Assembly (NCBI RefSeq): GCF_026248685.1
Contig: NZ_CP111037.1
Span: forward strand, 330,339-394,338
DNA from: Haladaptatus caseinilyticus
Lineage (GTDB): Archaea; Halobacteriota; Halobacteria; Halobacteriales; Haladaptataceae
DNA length: 64,000 bases
Direction: 5' to 3'
Every line of letters starts with the position of its first letter. The first letter of the stretch is position 1. Both the position numbers and the translations under genes were made by a program. A model generated the notes under the pieces. That model saw only the letters and a list, made by a program, of their open reading frames with translations. It was not told the DNA's origin and did not search any database. Of this stretch, positions 15,756 to 24,307 are shown piece after piece.

Positions 15756-16847
15756 ATGACAGAGGATTTTGGAACCGGAATTCGGGAGACGTTCGACGGG
15801 GCACTCACCGCACTCGTCGCTGCTAGCATCGGTATCGTCGTCGTCGGGTCGCTAATACAGGTGAGTTTCGGCGCGTTTTCGATGACGCTCGAACAGGCGT
15901 GGCGGGCGGTGTTCGACCCGAAGGTGCTGACGAATCCCGACGTTTTGATCGCCCTGCTCCTCGGAAACGAGATTCCCGTGGACTTGAGCAGTGAAACGAC
16001 GGTCGTCTGGAGCCTCCGACTGCCACGCGTCCTCGTCGGGATTTTCGTCGGGGCCAACCTGGCGATCTCAGGGGCCATCTTTCAGGCCGTGACGCGAAAC
16101 GAACTAGCGAGTCCGTACATCCTTGGCGTGAGCCACGGCGCAGGGTTCGCGGTGCTACTCACCCTCATCGTCTTCAGCGGCCTGTCCGTCTTCCTCCCCT
16201 TGTTTGCCGCACTCGGCGGTATCGTCGCGTTTGTCATCGTCTACGCCATCGCGTGGAAGGGCGGGACGAGTCCCGTCCGCCTCGTGCTGGCCGGATTCAT
16301 CGTGGGGACGATTTTCTACTCCTTCCAGCGCGGGTTATTCTTTTTCGCGCAGGATATCGGCGTCGTGCAGACTGCACTCGCATGGACGACTGGGTCACTC
16401 ACTGGGACCGGGTGGGAACAAGTACGAACCATCCTAGTTCCGACGGTGTTCATCGTTCCGGTCGCCCTGCTGGTGTCCCGTCAACTCAATCTCCTCCTCC
16501 TCGGCGAGCGAACTGCCCGTTCGCTCGGGATGTCGGTCGAGCGAGTCCGGTTCGCGCTGTCCGCGCTGGCGATTATCGCCGCGAGCGCCGCCATCTCGGT
16601 TGCCGGAATCGTCAGCTTCGTCGGCCTCATCGTTCCACATATCGTTCGGAACGTCGTCGGAACCGATTACCGAAAGCTCGTTCTCGGGTGTGCCTTCGCG
16701 GGACCTGCACTGGTAGTCGGGGCGGACGTGGGTGCACGACTCGCGCTCAATCCGATACAGGTCCCGGTGGGAATCGTCACCGGACTGGTCGGCGGCCCAT
16801 ACTTCCTCTATCTCATGCGCAAGCAGCAGAAACTGGGTGAACTGTAA
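15756..16847 (+). CDS. FecCD-family siderophore ABC transporter permease
   Basis: A 363-residue integral membrane permease with about ten helices, the usual size and topology of BtuC/FhuB/FecD proteins. Recognisable segments are LRLPRVLVGIFVGANLAISG, NELASPYILGVSHGAGFAVL and the ATPase-contact region SVAGIVSFVGLIVPHIVRNV. One permease gene is present, so it probably acts as a homodimer. The next start overlaps its stop (TAATG), so translation is coupled. An operator-like palindrome precedes it, giving regulation separate from but parallel to the binding protein. Confidence 0.94.
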   Translation: MTEDFGTGIRETFDGALTALVAASIGIVVVGSLIQVSFGAFSMTLEQAWRAVFDPKVLTNPDVLIALLLGNEIPVDLSSETTVVWSLRLPRVLVGIFVGANLAISGAIFQAVTRNELASPYILGVSHGAGFAVLLTLIVFSGLSVFLPLFAALGGIVAFVIVYAIAWKGGTSPVRLVLAGFIVGTIFYSFQRGLFFFAQDIGVVQTALAWTTGSLTGTGWEQVRTILVPTVFIVPVALLVSRQLNLLLLGERTARSLGMSVERVRFALSALAIIAASAAISVAGIVSFVGLIVPHIVRNVVGTDYRKLVLGCAFAGPALVVGADVGARLALNPIQVPVGIVTGLVGGPYFLYLMRKQQKLGEL

Positions 16848-17626
16848 TGGAACGAACTGATGTCGTCATCGTCGGCGGCGGCGCATCGGGGCTCTCAGCC
16901 GCGGTGTTCCTCGCCCGGTACGGGCTCGACACGCTAGTGTTCGACGGTGGCACCGCCGCGATTCGCCAGTGCGTCCATCTCGAAAATTACCTCGGTTTCC
17001 CCGGTGGAATTCCGCCGGAAACGTTCCTCGCGATGAGCCGGGAACAGGCCGAACTCACCGGAGCGGAACTGGCCCAGGAAATGGTTGTCGAGGCCGCGAA
17101 AACCGACGAGGGGTTTCGTGTCGTCACGGCGAGCGGCCGGGAGGTCAAAACGAACCGACTGATCGCCGCATCCGTGTACGACGACGACTATCTGTCCGCC
17201 TTCGAGGACGAGTTGGGGTCCGTTGAACCGGATGGAAGAACCACCGTTTCGGGACTGTACGTGACGGGATGGCTCGGCGATGCCGAGCATCAAGCCATCG
17301 TAAGTGCGGGTGACGGTGCGCGGACCGCGCTGGCGCTCGTCCGCGACGTGCGGCGGGAGGACGAAGGCCTTTGGGACGAAATCGCCGACCACTACTACGA
17401 TTGGACGGTCGAAGACGGGCGATACAGCGAGACGGACTGGGTGTGGTTGGATGAATTCGTCGCCGAGAATACCCCCAAAGATGCGACTCCGAAGGAGAAA
17501 CGGCGAATGCGGAAACGACTCGAACGAGAGTATCTCGCGCTAGAAATGGACGACGTAGAGCGAAACGAGCGCGCGGAACGCGGACGAAAACTCGTCCAAA
17601 AACACGTGGAGGAGATCGAACCATGA
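16847..17626 (+). CDS. FAD/NAD(P)-binding oxidoreductase in the siderophore operon
   Basis: A 259-residue flavoprotein of the thioredoxin-reductase superfamily. The N-terminal FAD motif is VVIVGGGASGLSAAVFLAR. A shortened middle lacks the CxxC redox pair of true thioredoxin reductases, and the usual NAD domain looks reduced. GLYVTGWLGDAEHQAIVSAG matches the C-terminal FAD loop. A charged helical tail follows (KEKRRMRKRLEREYLALEMD). It lies between the permease and ATPase genes with overlapping starts and stops, so it is part of the iron operon and may reduce or release iron from the imported siderophore. That role is inferred from position. Confidence 0.85.
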   Translation: MERTDVVIVGGGASGLSAAVFLARYGLDTLVFDGGTAAIRQCVHLENYLGFPGGIPPETFLAMSREQAELTGAELAQEMVVEAAKTDEGFRVVTASGREVKTNRLIAASVYDDDYLSAFEDELGSVEPDGRTTVSGLYVTGWLGDAEHQAIVSAGDGARTALALVRDVRREDEGLWDEIADHYYDWTVEDGRYSETDWVWLDEFVAENTPKDATPKEKRRMRKRLEREYLALEMDDVERNERAERGRKLVQKHVEEIEP

Positions 17627-18498
17627 ACGAGCGAACACCGGACGACGGAAAACGGGAAACCGATGGTGGAATGGTCGTCGAACGAAGCGAGAACCGAGAT
17701 GGACAGACGGCGACAGACGCGAGCGAACTCCGTGGAACCGACCTTGAAATCGGATACCCGAACTCGGGGGTCATCGTCGAATGCGAGTCGATCGTCGTTC
17801 CAGCGGGCGAAATCACGGCGCTCGTCGGGCCGAACGGAAGTGGAAAGAGCACGCTCCTCAAGGCGATGTCCCGGGAGCTCGAACCTGCGTCGGGTGTCGT
17901 GCAGCTAGATGGCAACGACGTGCACTCGCTTGGAACGAAAACGTTGGCACAGAAGCTTGGTCTGCTGTCGCAGGAGAACGAATCGCCCGGCAATCTGACC
18001 GTCGAAGGACTCGCCTACCATGGACGCTACCCGCATCGTGGTTTCTTCGAGTCGAAGACGGAGGGGGACCACGAAGCGGTAGAGCGCGCGCTCGAACTCG
18101 CAGGGGTAACGCACCTCCGTGACGAGGAGATGGGCAGTCTCAGCGGCGGCCAACGACAACTGGCATGGATCGCGATGGTTCTCGCACAGGACACGGACGT
18201 GCTCTTACTGGACGAACCGACCACCTACCTCGACCTGCGTCATCAACTGCGCGTACTGGAGGTCGTCCGGACCCTCACGCACGAAGAGGACTTGACTATC
18301 GGCATCGTTCTCCACGATATCTCGCAGGCGGCGCGCTACGCCGACAATCTCGTCGCCCTGCGTGATGGCGAACCGTACGACTGGGGACCACCGAGCGAAG
18401 TCGTAACCGAGGAACTACTTGCCGACGTGTTCGGCGTCGAAGCGACGGTCGGAATCGGCCCGGAGGGGCCGGTCGTAACGCCGCGACGTCCGTTGTAA
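17623..18498 (+). CDS. Siderophore ABC transporter ATP-binding protein
   Basis: A 291-residue FecE/BtuD-type ATPase. An acidic extension of about 30 residues precedes the fold. The motifs are Walker A GPNGSGKSTLL, signature LSGGQRQLAW, Walker B VLLLDEPTTYLDLR and switch histidine in VLHDISQAAR. It powers uptake by the permease two genes upstream. The ATG overlaps the oxidoreductase stop by 4 nt. An internal ATG further in would remove only the acidic extension, so the exact start is open. Confidence 0.95.
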   Translation: MNERTPDDGKRETDGGMVVERSENRDGQTATDASELRGTDLEIGYPNSGVIVECESIVVPAGEITALVGPNGSGKSTLLKAMSRELEPASGVVQLDGNDVHSLGTKTLAQKLGLLSQENESPGNLTVEGLAYHGRYPHRGFFESKTEGDHEAVERALELAGVTHLRDEEMGSLSGGQRQLAWIAMVLAQDTDVLLLDEPTTYLDLRHQLRVLEVVRTLTHEEDLTIGIVLHDISQAARYADNLVALRDGEPYDWGPPSEVVTEELLADVFGVEATVGIGPEGPVVTPRRPL

Positions 18499-18622
18499 AT
18501 ACAGTGGTCGTGGAAGGTCAGGCCGGGCCGAGTTCGACGATGGACGTCGGATCGCATTGCAGTCCGGGGCGGGTTGCCGACCGAATACAACGGCGGATGG
18601 GCGCTCAAATATTCGAACGTTC

Positions 18623-19735
18623 TTACAGCGCCTGCCACGTCCGAGGGGAGTCGTTGAGGCGTTCACAGCCGTTCTCGGTGACGACGACCAAATCCTCGAT
18701 TCGGACGCCGAACTCGCCGGGGATGTAGATGCCGGGTTCGACGCTGAAGACCATCCCAGTTTGGAGTTTCAAGTCGTTCCCCGAAACGATGTACGGCCCT
18801 TCGTGAACGTCCAGGCCGACGCCGTGACCGGTTCGATGAATGAACGCCTCGCCGTACCCGTAGGATTCGATGACCTCACGCGTGGCGGCGTCCACCGATT
18901 CGGCGGTGATGCCGGGCTCGACGGCCTCGACGCCCGCTCGTTGCGCTTCACGGACGGCACGATGGACGCGGTCGAACTCTTCGGGCGGCGTCCCGGAGAA
19001 GACGACGGTCCGGGTCTGGTCACCCGGGTACCCATCCACGAATGCGCCGAAATCGAGGACGACGGGGTCGCCGTATCCGATCCGTCTGTCGCCACATCCG
19101 TGGTGGGGTTTCGCCCCGTTAGGTCCGGAACCGACGATGGTGTCGAAAGCGGGTTTCTCGCCGCCCGCGTCGTCGAGTCTCGACTCGATTTCCCGTGCCA
19201 ACTCGCGTTCGGTCATCCCGATCGCTTCCTCGCCGAGTTCGCGGATTTCGACACAAACGTCGTCTGCGACCTCACCGGCACGCCGCAAGGAATCGATTTC
19301 GGTCTCGTCCTTGCGCATACGAAGCGGTTCCATCACGTCGCTGGCGAGGCCGAACGTCGCATCCGGGAGGGCTGTTCGAAGATCTTGGGTGAACAGCGCC
19401 CACATCGTGTCGTCCACGAGCAGATGCTTTCCGTCGAGCTCGAGCTCGTCGGCTACCGTGCCGACGAGTTCGAGGGGGTCGTCCCCGTCGCTCCACGTAC
19501 GCACGTCGGAGATCCACGACTCGTCCGCGATTTGCTCGCCGTACATGTCCGGGACGACGAAGACCGGATCACCGGAGGTCGGAATGAACGAGAAGAGGTG
19601 ACGCTCACCGGGATGCTCGCGGAATCCGGAGAGGTAAAAGAGGTTCGTACTCGGGAACAAGACTACTGCATCCGCATCGACCGTTCGGAGTCGCTGTTGA
19701 CACCGACGGGTTCGTTCCTCGTAAGCGTCCGTCAT
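18623..19735 (-). CDS. pepQ: M24 family Xaa-Pro aminopeptidase
   Basis: A 370-residue metallopeptidase that removes the residue before proline from peptides in the cytoplasm. The creatinase-like N-terminal domain is followed by the pita-bread fold with all five metal ligands: Asp228 and Asp239 in LDFGAFVDGYPGDQTRT, His304 in RTGHGVGLDVHEGP, Glu333 in VEPGIY and Glu347 in RIEDLV. The ATG at 19735 (MTDAYEERTR) is chosen; further upstream the frame is open but unlike the family. It stands alone, convergent with the iron operon. The gene symbol is a family-level label. Confidence 0.92.
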   Translation of the reverse strand: MTDAYEERTRRCQQRLRTVDADAVVLFPSTNLFYLSGFREHPGERHLFSFIPTSGDPVFVVPDMYGEQIADESWISDVRTWSDGDDPLELVGTVADELELDGKHLLVDDTMWALFTQDLRTALPDATFGLASDVMEPLRMRKDETEIDSLRRAGEVADDVCVEIRELGEEAIGMTERELAREIESRLDDAGGEKPAFDTIVGSGPNGAKPHHGCGDRRIGYGDPVVLDFGAFVDGYPGDQTRTVVFSGTPPEEFDRVHRAVREAQRAGVEAVEPGITAESVDAATREVIESYGYGEAFIHRTGHGVGLDVHEGPYIVSGNDLKLQTGMVFSVEPGIYIPGEFGVRIEDLVVVTENGCERLNDSPRTWQAL

Positions 19736-19824
19736 GGGTATTGCTGTCGTTGGGTGTGCGTAAAAATTACACTCTTTCGGCGGTCCCATCACGGATCGGT
19801 TCCGGTGCGATCCGACCCCGAGTG

Positions 19825-19831
19825 CTATACC
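19825..19831 (+). promoter_or_regulatory. TATA element of the AI-2E-type transporter gene
   Basis: CTATACC is centred about 26 nt before ATG 19854, the spacing for leaderless haloarchaeal transcripts. It argues for that ATG over the GTG at 19833, which lies only a few bases from the element. Confidence 0.45.
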
Positions 19832-19853
19832 AGTGAGCGACGTAGAACGGGGT

Positions 19854-21077
19854 ATGGGTGGGGAACAGGGGCAACTGCGGGACAGACCGCGCCTCGCATG
19901 GTGGGTCGTCGGTCTCATCTTCGGAATCGTGACGCTCTTCGTTTTCTATACGTTCATCGGGACGTTCGCACTCGGACTGTTCATGTACTACGCGACGCGA
20001 CCGATATACGACCGACTGGAGTCACGACTGGGGCATCCGGGAGTGACCGCGATACTGTCGTTGCTTGCCATCGCATTCCCCATCCTCGTGCTGGTCGCTT
20101 ATGCCGTCGCGGTCAGCGCGATGGAAGTCGCCGAAATCGCAGGGGGATCGGTCGAGGGGTACGAGGGCATTCTCCGACCCTATCTCGACCTCTCGTCGCT
20201 AACGGTTCATCCCCACCGGATAATCGAACTCGCACGCGAGAGTCAAGACGCGTTCGTTCGCCTCGGCGGACCGGAACTGCTCGGCGGCATCGTAACCGCC
20301 GCGAGCACGTTCGGACTGACGCTCTTACAACTGTTCGTCGCGTTAGCGCTGGCGTTCTATCTCCTATGGGACGATGACAAACTCGTCCGCTGGTTTGTCC
20401 GTGACATCGGTGGCAAACGAAGTACGGTGTACAGCTACGGGTCGGCGGTCGATAGCAACCTGCAGACGGTGTACTTCGGAAGCATTCTGCAAGCGTTCAT
20501 CGTCGCACTCGCCGCGGGGGTTGTGTACAACCTCGCCGACTTCGTCGCCCCACCTGGGTTGTCGATTCCCCTTCCGACCCTGCTCGGTCTGCTAACTGGC
20601 GTTGCCAGCCTCATCCCCCACGTCGGGACGAAGCTGGTGTACGTTCCGATCGCAGTGTCGCTCGTGATCCGGGCATTTGAACAAGGGATAACCCTCCTTT
20701 GGTTCCCGCTCGTGTTTGTGGTCGTCGTCGTGCTCGTCTTGGACGTAGTTACCGAAGCCGTCATTCGACCGTACACGGCGGGTCGAAACCTGCACGTTGG
20801 GCTGATGTCCTTCGCGTATATCTTCGGCCCGCTGTTGTTCGGATGGTATGGATTGTTCGTCGGACCGCTGTTGCTCGTCCTCCTCGTTCAGTTCAACCGC
20901 ATCGTCCTTCCTGAATTGATGCGGGGGGAGCCACTCCCAGTTCGACAGCTGACGGACGATATCGAATCCGTTCCGGAAGCGGAAGGACAAGAGGAGCAGG
21001 ATGAGACGAGCGAGGATTCGACGTCGCAGGCAGCAGAGCGGTCGCAACCGGAGGGCGACGAAGAAACCGGAAACTGA
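19854..21077 (+). CDS. AI-2E family (TqsA/PerM-type) membrane transporter
   Basis: About 407 residues with eight predicted helices, the layout of the AI-2E/PerM family: a paired N-terminal hairpin (WWVVGLIFGIVTLFVFYTF), a long periplasmic-type helical region (about 90-160), and the C-terminal group including LLTGVASLIPHVGTKLVYVP and FGPLLFGWYGLFVGPLLLVL. The tail is very acidic. Members export small molecules or cations (the Na+/Li+-H+ antiporter subgroup) or autoinducer-2; the substrate here is unknown. ATG 19854 is preferred from promoter spacing; GTG 19833 would add seven residues. Confidence 0.9.
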   Translation: MGGEQGQLRDRPRLAWWVVGLIFGIVTLFVFYTFIGTFALGLFMYYATRPIYDRLESRLGHPGVTAILSLLAIAFPILVLVAYAVAVSAMEVAEIAGGSVEGYEGILRPYLDLSSLTVHPHRIIELARESQDAFVRLGGPELLGGIVTAASTFGLTLLQLFVALALAFYLLWDDDKLVRWFVRDIGGKRSTVYSYGSAVDSNLQTVYFGSILQAFIVALAAGVVYNLADFVAPPGLSIPLPTLLGLLTGVASLIPHVGTKLVYVPIAVSLVIRAFEQGITLLWFPLVFVVVVVLVLDVVTEAVIRPYTAGRNLHVGLMSFAYIFGPLLFGWYGLFVGPLLLVLLVQFNRIVLPELMRGEPLPVRQLTDDIESVPEAEGQEEQDETSEDSTSQAAERSQPEGDEETGN

Positions 21078-21139
21078 CCCGATGAAGCGTCGCGGGCTCG
21101 GATGACCGGAGAGGAATCGAAATAACCAACCGAAAGTAG

Positions 21140-21147
21140 TATAAAAT
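21140..21147 (+). promoter_or_regulatory. TATA box of the DUF7504-like gene
   Basis: TATAAAAT preceded by purine-rich CGAAAGTAG (BRE-like) lies about 34 nt before ATG 21177. It is a clear archaeal promoter match, so the damaged gene downstream may still be transcribed. Confidence 0.6.
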
Positions 21148-21176
21148 ATATTATCATTCGAGGATTACCAATACGG

Positions 21177-21758
21177 ATGCTACCCGTGCGGGACCAGTAT
21201 CGAAGCGGAGACGGGCGTGATTTCGACGACACGCTGCGCGCTCTCAAACGACAGGGATGCACCCTGTTAGTGACCGGCGCAGTGTCCGCGCGAGTGACTG
21301 CGCAAGCGACACAGCGTTTACTGGGTGACCCGCACCGCGAGCGAAAGCGTCGTCTCGTTTTTACAGATGCTCGGGCGAACACATCGAGAACAGCTTCCCA
21401 CCGGGTGTTCGACGCGCCGAACAGACCGTAAGGGTTATCAAATCGTATGGGAACGCCGTCGGCCGCGGATGGGGACGATCTTTCGGCGATCGATGGCGAT
21501 AACGAACTCGAATACCTGCTCGAAGCCGACGACCGCTCCTCGACAAAGCGATTTCTCCGGGCGGTCAACGCGCTCGTCTGCGGCGTCGACGGTATCGGAT
21601 ACGTTCATCTTCCGCTTCCTGACGATTCACCGATAGTACGGGGGTTGTCGCCGCTATTCGACGCGCGCATCGAACTTCGAAAGCGGGAAGCACTGGTCCC
21701 GGAACAGCGCTGGCACGCTCCACAACATGACACCACGACGCTTTGGTCGCAGTTGTAA
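21177..21758 (+). pseudogene. DUF7504-like haloarchaeal gene with two apparent frameshifts
   Basis: Three segments make one protein. In frame one, an N-terminal part contains ALKRQGCTLLVTGAVS and RLLGDPHRERKRRLVFTDA. In a second frame comes SGEHIENSFPPGV followed by AEQTVRVIKSYGNAVG. Back in frame one is ALVCGVDGIGYVHLPLPDDS, then RGLSPLFDARIELRK and EQRWHAP. This order (RecA-like early strand, then the HLPLPDDS strand and the DARIEL end) matches haloarchaeal DUF7504-type regulators by memory. Read literally, the first frame stops at 21429-21431. The two shifts, near 21365 and 21455, cancel. It is either a pseudogene or two sequence errors; the family name is tentative. Confidence 0.6.
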
Positions 21759-21809
21759 CCGAACACCGTGGCAACTCCTCAGTCCGATTCGTTAGATAGA
21801 CGATAGCCA

Positions 21810-22088
21810 TCAGTACTGCTCCCGTTCGATCTCGTCCAGATGACGGCGGATTCGGTCGAATTTCGAGACATCGACGAAGGCATACTCCGCACCGCCAAAA
21901 AAGGAATCCGGAACTTCGGAATCGGTGAGAAGTAGTTCGGGGTCCGAATCGACGTGATTCACTTTTTGGAAGGGGATGACACGGGCGAGCGGTGGGTCAT
22001 CGTTAAGACAAACCACGGCGTTTTCTTGGACGAGAACGGCGTCGTATTCCTGTGCTTCGTATTCGTCTACCGCGAAGACGGTCGGCAT
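21810..22088 (-). CDS. Small acidic protein, unknown function
   Basis: A 92-residue soluble, acidic protein beginning MPTVFAVDEYEAQEYD at ATG 22088. Its body looks like a short beta-rich domain (AVLVQENAVVCLNDD, RVIPFQKVNHV) with a helical end (KFDRIRRHLDEIERE). The frame is open to 22202, but that part is antisense to the divergent neighbour. I do not recognise a named domain. It is divergent from another small gene 29 nt away, so the two probably share a promoter region. Confidence 0.7.
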   Translation of the reverse strand: MPTVFAVDEYEAQEYDAVLVQENAVVCLNDDPPLARVIPFQKVNHVDSDPELLLTDSEVPDSFFGGAEYAFVDVSKFDRIRRHLDEIEREQY

Positions 22089-22117
22089 AGGTAACTGGAC
22101 GCGGAGCAAGATATTAA

Positions 22118-22399
22118 ATGGACGCGACGGAACTCGACCGGCGATTGCGCGAGGAGTTCGACTCTCCAGAAGGAGCACGTCGAGTGGTCGTCCGACAGGC
22201 ACGTGACCTCGTCGATTCGGGGGAGTATCGAAACGATACAGGTGTCGAACTGAGCGCCGAGGCGATCGTCTCGCATCTCCTGGACGCGCCGAGCGAGCGG
22301 TCGCTTCCCGAAAAGTGGAACTGGTGGATGGGATCGCTTGGAATCGCGTACGGTGGATATACGGAATTCCTCATCGTCCGGTGGCAACGGACGGAGTGA
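22118..22399 (+). CDS. Small haloarchaeal protein, unknown function
   Basis: A 93-residue acidic protein with a helical N-terminus (ATELDRRLREEFDS, GARRVVVRQARDLVDSG) and a Trp/Gly-rich end (EKWNWWMGSLGIAYGGY, FLIVRWQR). The pattern resembles short conserved haloarchaeal proteins without annotation. It starts 29 nt from the divergent 92-residue gene and converges on the CPBP protease gene. Confidence 0.72.
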   Translation: MDATELDRRLREEFDSPEGARRVVVRQARDLVDSGEYRNDTGVELSAEAIVSHLLDAPSERSLPEKWNWWMGSLGIAYGGYTEFLIVRWQRTE

Positions 22400-22432
22400 A
22401 AAGGTGAAACAGCGGAGTGCCCCGAACTACCA

Positions 22433-23167
22433 TTACGACGGGAGTTGTCCGGTCATCATCAGATACGCTAGTGCAAACTGGAGCGCGTTGAACGCGCCAT
22501 GAATCAAAGCAGGAACGACGAGGTTTCGGGTATATTCGTATGCCGCACCGAGTATTGGGGAGAGAACGAAGAGGATACCAAGATAGACGAGTTTGCCCGC
22601 CCCCTGCAGCGAGAAAACGTGGACGAACGCGAAGATGAGACTCGCCAGCGCGATGGCGGGCCACGGACCGAACGTCTCTCGGAGTCGTTCCTGCACCACA
22701 CCTCGGTAGAGCAGTTCCTCCCCAGGTCCGATGAGGAGGAACGAGAGCGGAATCAACAGGAGGAATACCCGTGGGTCCTCCTCCCCAAGTGTGGAGAGTT
22801 CGTTCTGTGCGGACTGAATCCCGAACGTCGTCAGCACGAGTGACACCGCGATAAGTCCGCCGTAGAAGACGACGAACCCGCCAGCAAACCAGCCGAAATC
22901 GCGGAGCGTCGGGACACGCACTTTGATATAGCCGATTCCTCTGCCAGTGTATCGCAGATACGCCAGCGCGAACAGGCCGAAGGCGACGCCCTGTCCCATC
23001 ACGACCGAAACGGCGACGAGTAGCGACGGACGACGAAGAACGGGGATGCCGAGCGCGATTAGTGAGAACGCGGCGAGAAGAACGATTACAGCGGCGAATG
23101 CGTAACCGCCGAGTCCCAGTCCAACCGCGGCGAACAGCGCTCTGGAACGCGAGTTCCAAAGCGTCAT
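22433..23167 (-). CDS. CPBP-family intramembrane metalloprotease
   Basis: About 244 residues with seven or eight membrane helices. The family motifs are present: GEELLYRGVVQERL (Glu-Glu and Arg), FAFVHVF and the late HGAFNALQF. These are Rce1/CAAX-like membrane proteases or immunity-type proteins. The ATG at 23167 overlaps the upstream epimerase stop by 4 nt (ATGA), so the two are coupled; a GTG 21 nt upstream would lie inside that gene. The substrate is unknown. Confidence 0.9.
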   Translation of the reverse strand: MTLWNSRSRALFAAVGLGLGGYAFAAVIVLLAAFSLIALGIPVLRRPSLLVAVSVVMGQGVAFGLFALAYLRYTGRGIGYIKVRVPTLRDFGWFAGGFVVFYGGLIAVSLVLTTFGIQSAQNELSTLGEEDPRVFLLLIPLSFLLIGPGEELLYRGVVQERLRETFGPWPAIALASLIFAFVHVFSLQGAGKLVYLGILFVLSPILGAAYEYTRNLVVPALIHGAFNALQFALAYLMMTGQLPS

Positions 23168-24096
23168 TTCGACCCCTCCCGGACCCACGCTACAGTGCGA
23201 CGAATTCCTTCGTCGTAGCCCGTACGTGGTTCGAAGCCGACCGCTTCTCGGATCGCCTCATCGGACATCGTCGTATCGTGCGCGTATACGTGGAGAATTT
23301 CGCGTACGAGTTCGAGTCGTTCGCTGAACAGCGCACCTCCTTGAAGCACCCACGGCGGAACCCCCTTGATTCGACCGTCGGTTCCAGCGATATCGTACAC
23401 GCGCTGGACGAAGGTTTCAACCGTGGTTGGGTCCGTACCGACGGTAAACCGACGGTCAGCAGTAGGTCGGTCCGCGACGGAAACCAATGCTCGCGCCGCG
23501 TCCTCGATGAAGACGAACTCGTGTGGAACGTCCACGGGGGCGGGGAACAGCACGTTTCGACCGGCGATAGGTCGCTCGAGCAGCGGGCGAACTAGGTCGT
23601 TCGTTACGCCCGGGCCGTAGAAATCGGGCAGGTGAACGACCGTGGTCGGGAACGAAGCGTTGATGAGCGTCTCGTCGGTCTCGGCCTTTATTTTTGCCAC
23701 GCGGGTAGGTGGGTCGATAGGTGTGTCAGGCGTAATCGGTGGCACCGACGTTCCGAATACCCACGTGTTTCCGGGGTAGACGAGATGAGCATCTGTTTCG
23801 CCAACCGCCGTGGCGAGTAGGCGTGCCGATTCGAGGTTGTGGTAGTAGTTGGTGAGCGGAAAATTGATGCAGTGAAAAACTACGTCCACGTTTCGAACTG
23901 CTCGACGAACATTGAGTGGAACGAGAACGTTACCCCGAACGACTTCGACCTCTGCTTGAGGAAATCGCTCACGGAAGCGCTGATCACTCCGGACGAAAAC
24001 GCGGATTCGATCGTCCGGGTTCGATTCGAGCAGTCGTTCGACGACGGCACTCCCCAACGCGCCAGTCGCTCCTGTGACGAGATATCGTACCCCCAT
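23164..24096 (-). CDS. NAD(P)-dependent SDR/epimerase-like protein with altered active site
   Basis: A 310-residue extended SDR. The nucleotide motif is LVTGATGALGSAVVERL, with VFHCINFPLTN in the substrate region and a C-terminal FEPRTGYDEGIRRTV segment. The catalytic YxxxK appears as VAKIK (the text reads PTRVAKIKAE), so the expected Tyr is Val. This suggests a reductase with another acid or a non-catalytic regulatory SDR. It is coupled by 4 nt to the CPBP protease downstream. Upstream is a very AT-rich stretch that serves as promoter. Confidence 0.88.
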   Translation of the reverse strand: MGVRYLVTGATGALGSAVVERLLESNPDDRIRVFVRSDQRFRERFPQAEVEVVRGNVLVPLNVRRAVRNVDVVFHCINFPLTNYYHNLESARLLATAVGETDAHLVYPGNTWVFGTSVPPITPDTPIDPPTRVAKIKAETDETLINASFPTTVVHLPDFYGPGVTNDLVRPLLERPIAGRNVLFPAPVDVPHEFVFIEDAARALVSVADRPTADRRFTVGTDPTTVETFVQRVYDIAGTDGRIKGVPPWVLQGGALFSERLELVREILHVYAHDTTMSDEAIREAVGFEPRTGYDEGIRRTVAWVREGSK

Positions 24097-24124
24097 TCCA
24101 CCCTCCGCATCCCGATTCTACGTC

Positions 24125-24180
24125 GAGGGTAGTCATTGTTGTGTAAATAATTTTTTATATTTTCCGATGTATATGGGAGG
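24125..24180. promoter_or_regulatory. AT-rich divergent promoter region
   Basis: This interval contains TGTAAATAATTTTTTATATTTTC (the run is shortened here to its AT core TAAATAATTTTTTATATTTT). It lies 30-80 nt before the SDR start on the minus strand and ahead of the plus-strand membrane gene. It is the only strong TATA-like region in the gap. Confidence 0.45.
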
Positions 24181-24307
24181 ATGTGGTGAAACAAAACTCG
24201 GTCAATGCTCGGGGAGGGATGTACCATCGGAGGACGAGGTTCAGGGCATCCGGGCGAAAATTCCGATAGCCGAAATCCCTTCCCTCACCGAGTCACGAGA
24301 GTAGATC

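Noticed and set aside
18557..20377. A 606-codon plus-strand open frame
   Set aside because: It is antisense to the M24 peptidase with low-complexity Arg/Asp text and no domain; long antisense frames are common in GC-rich halophile DNA.
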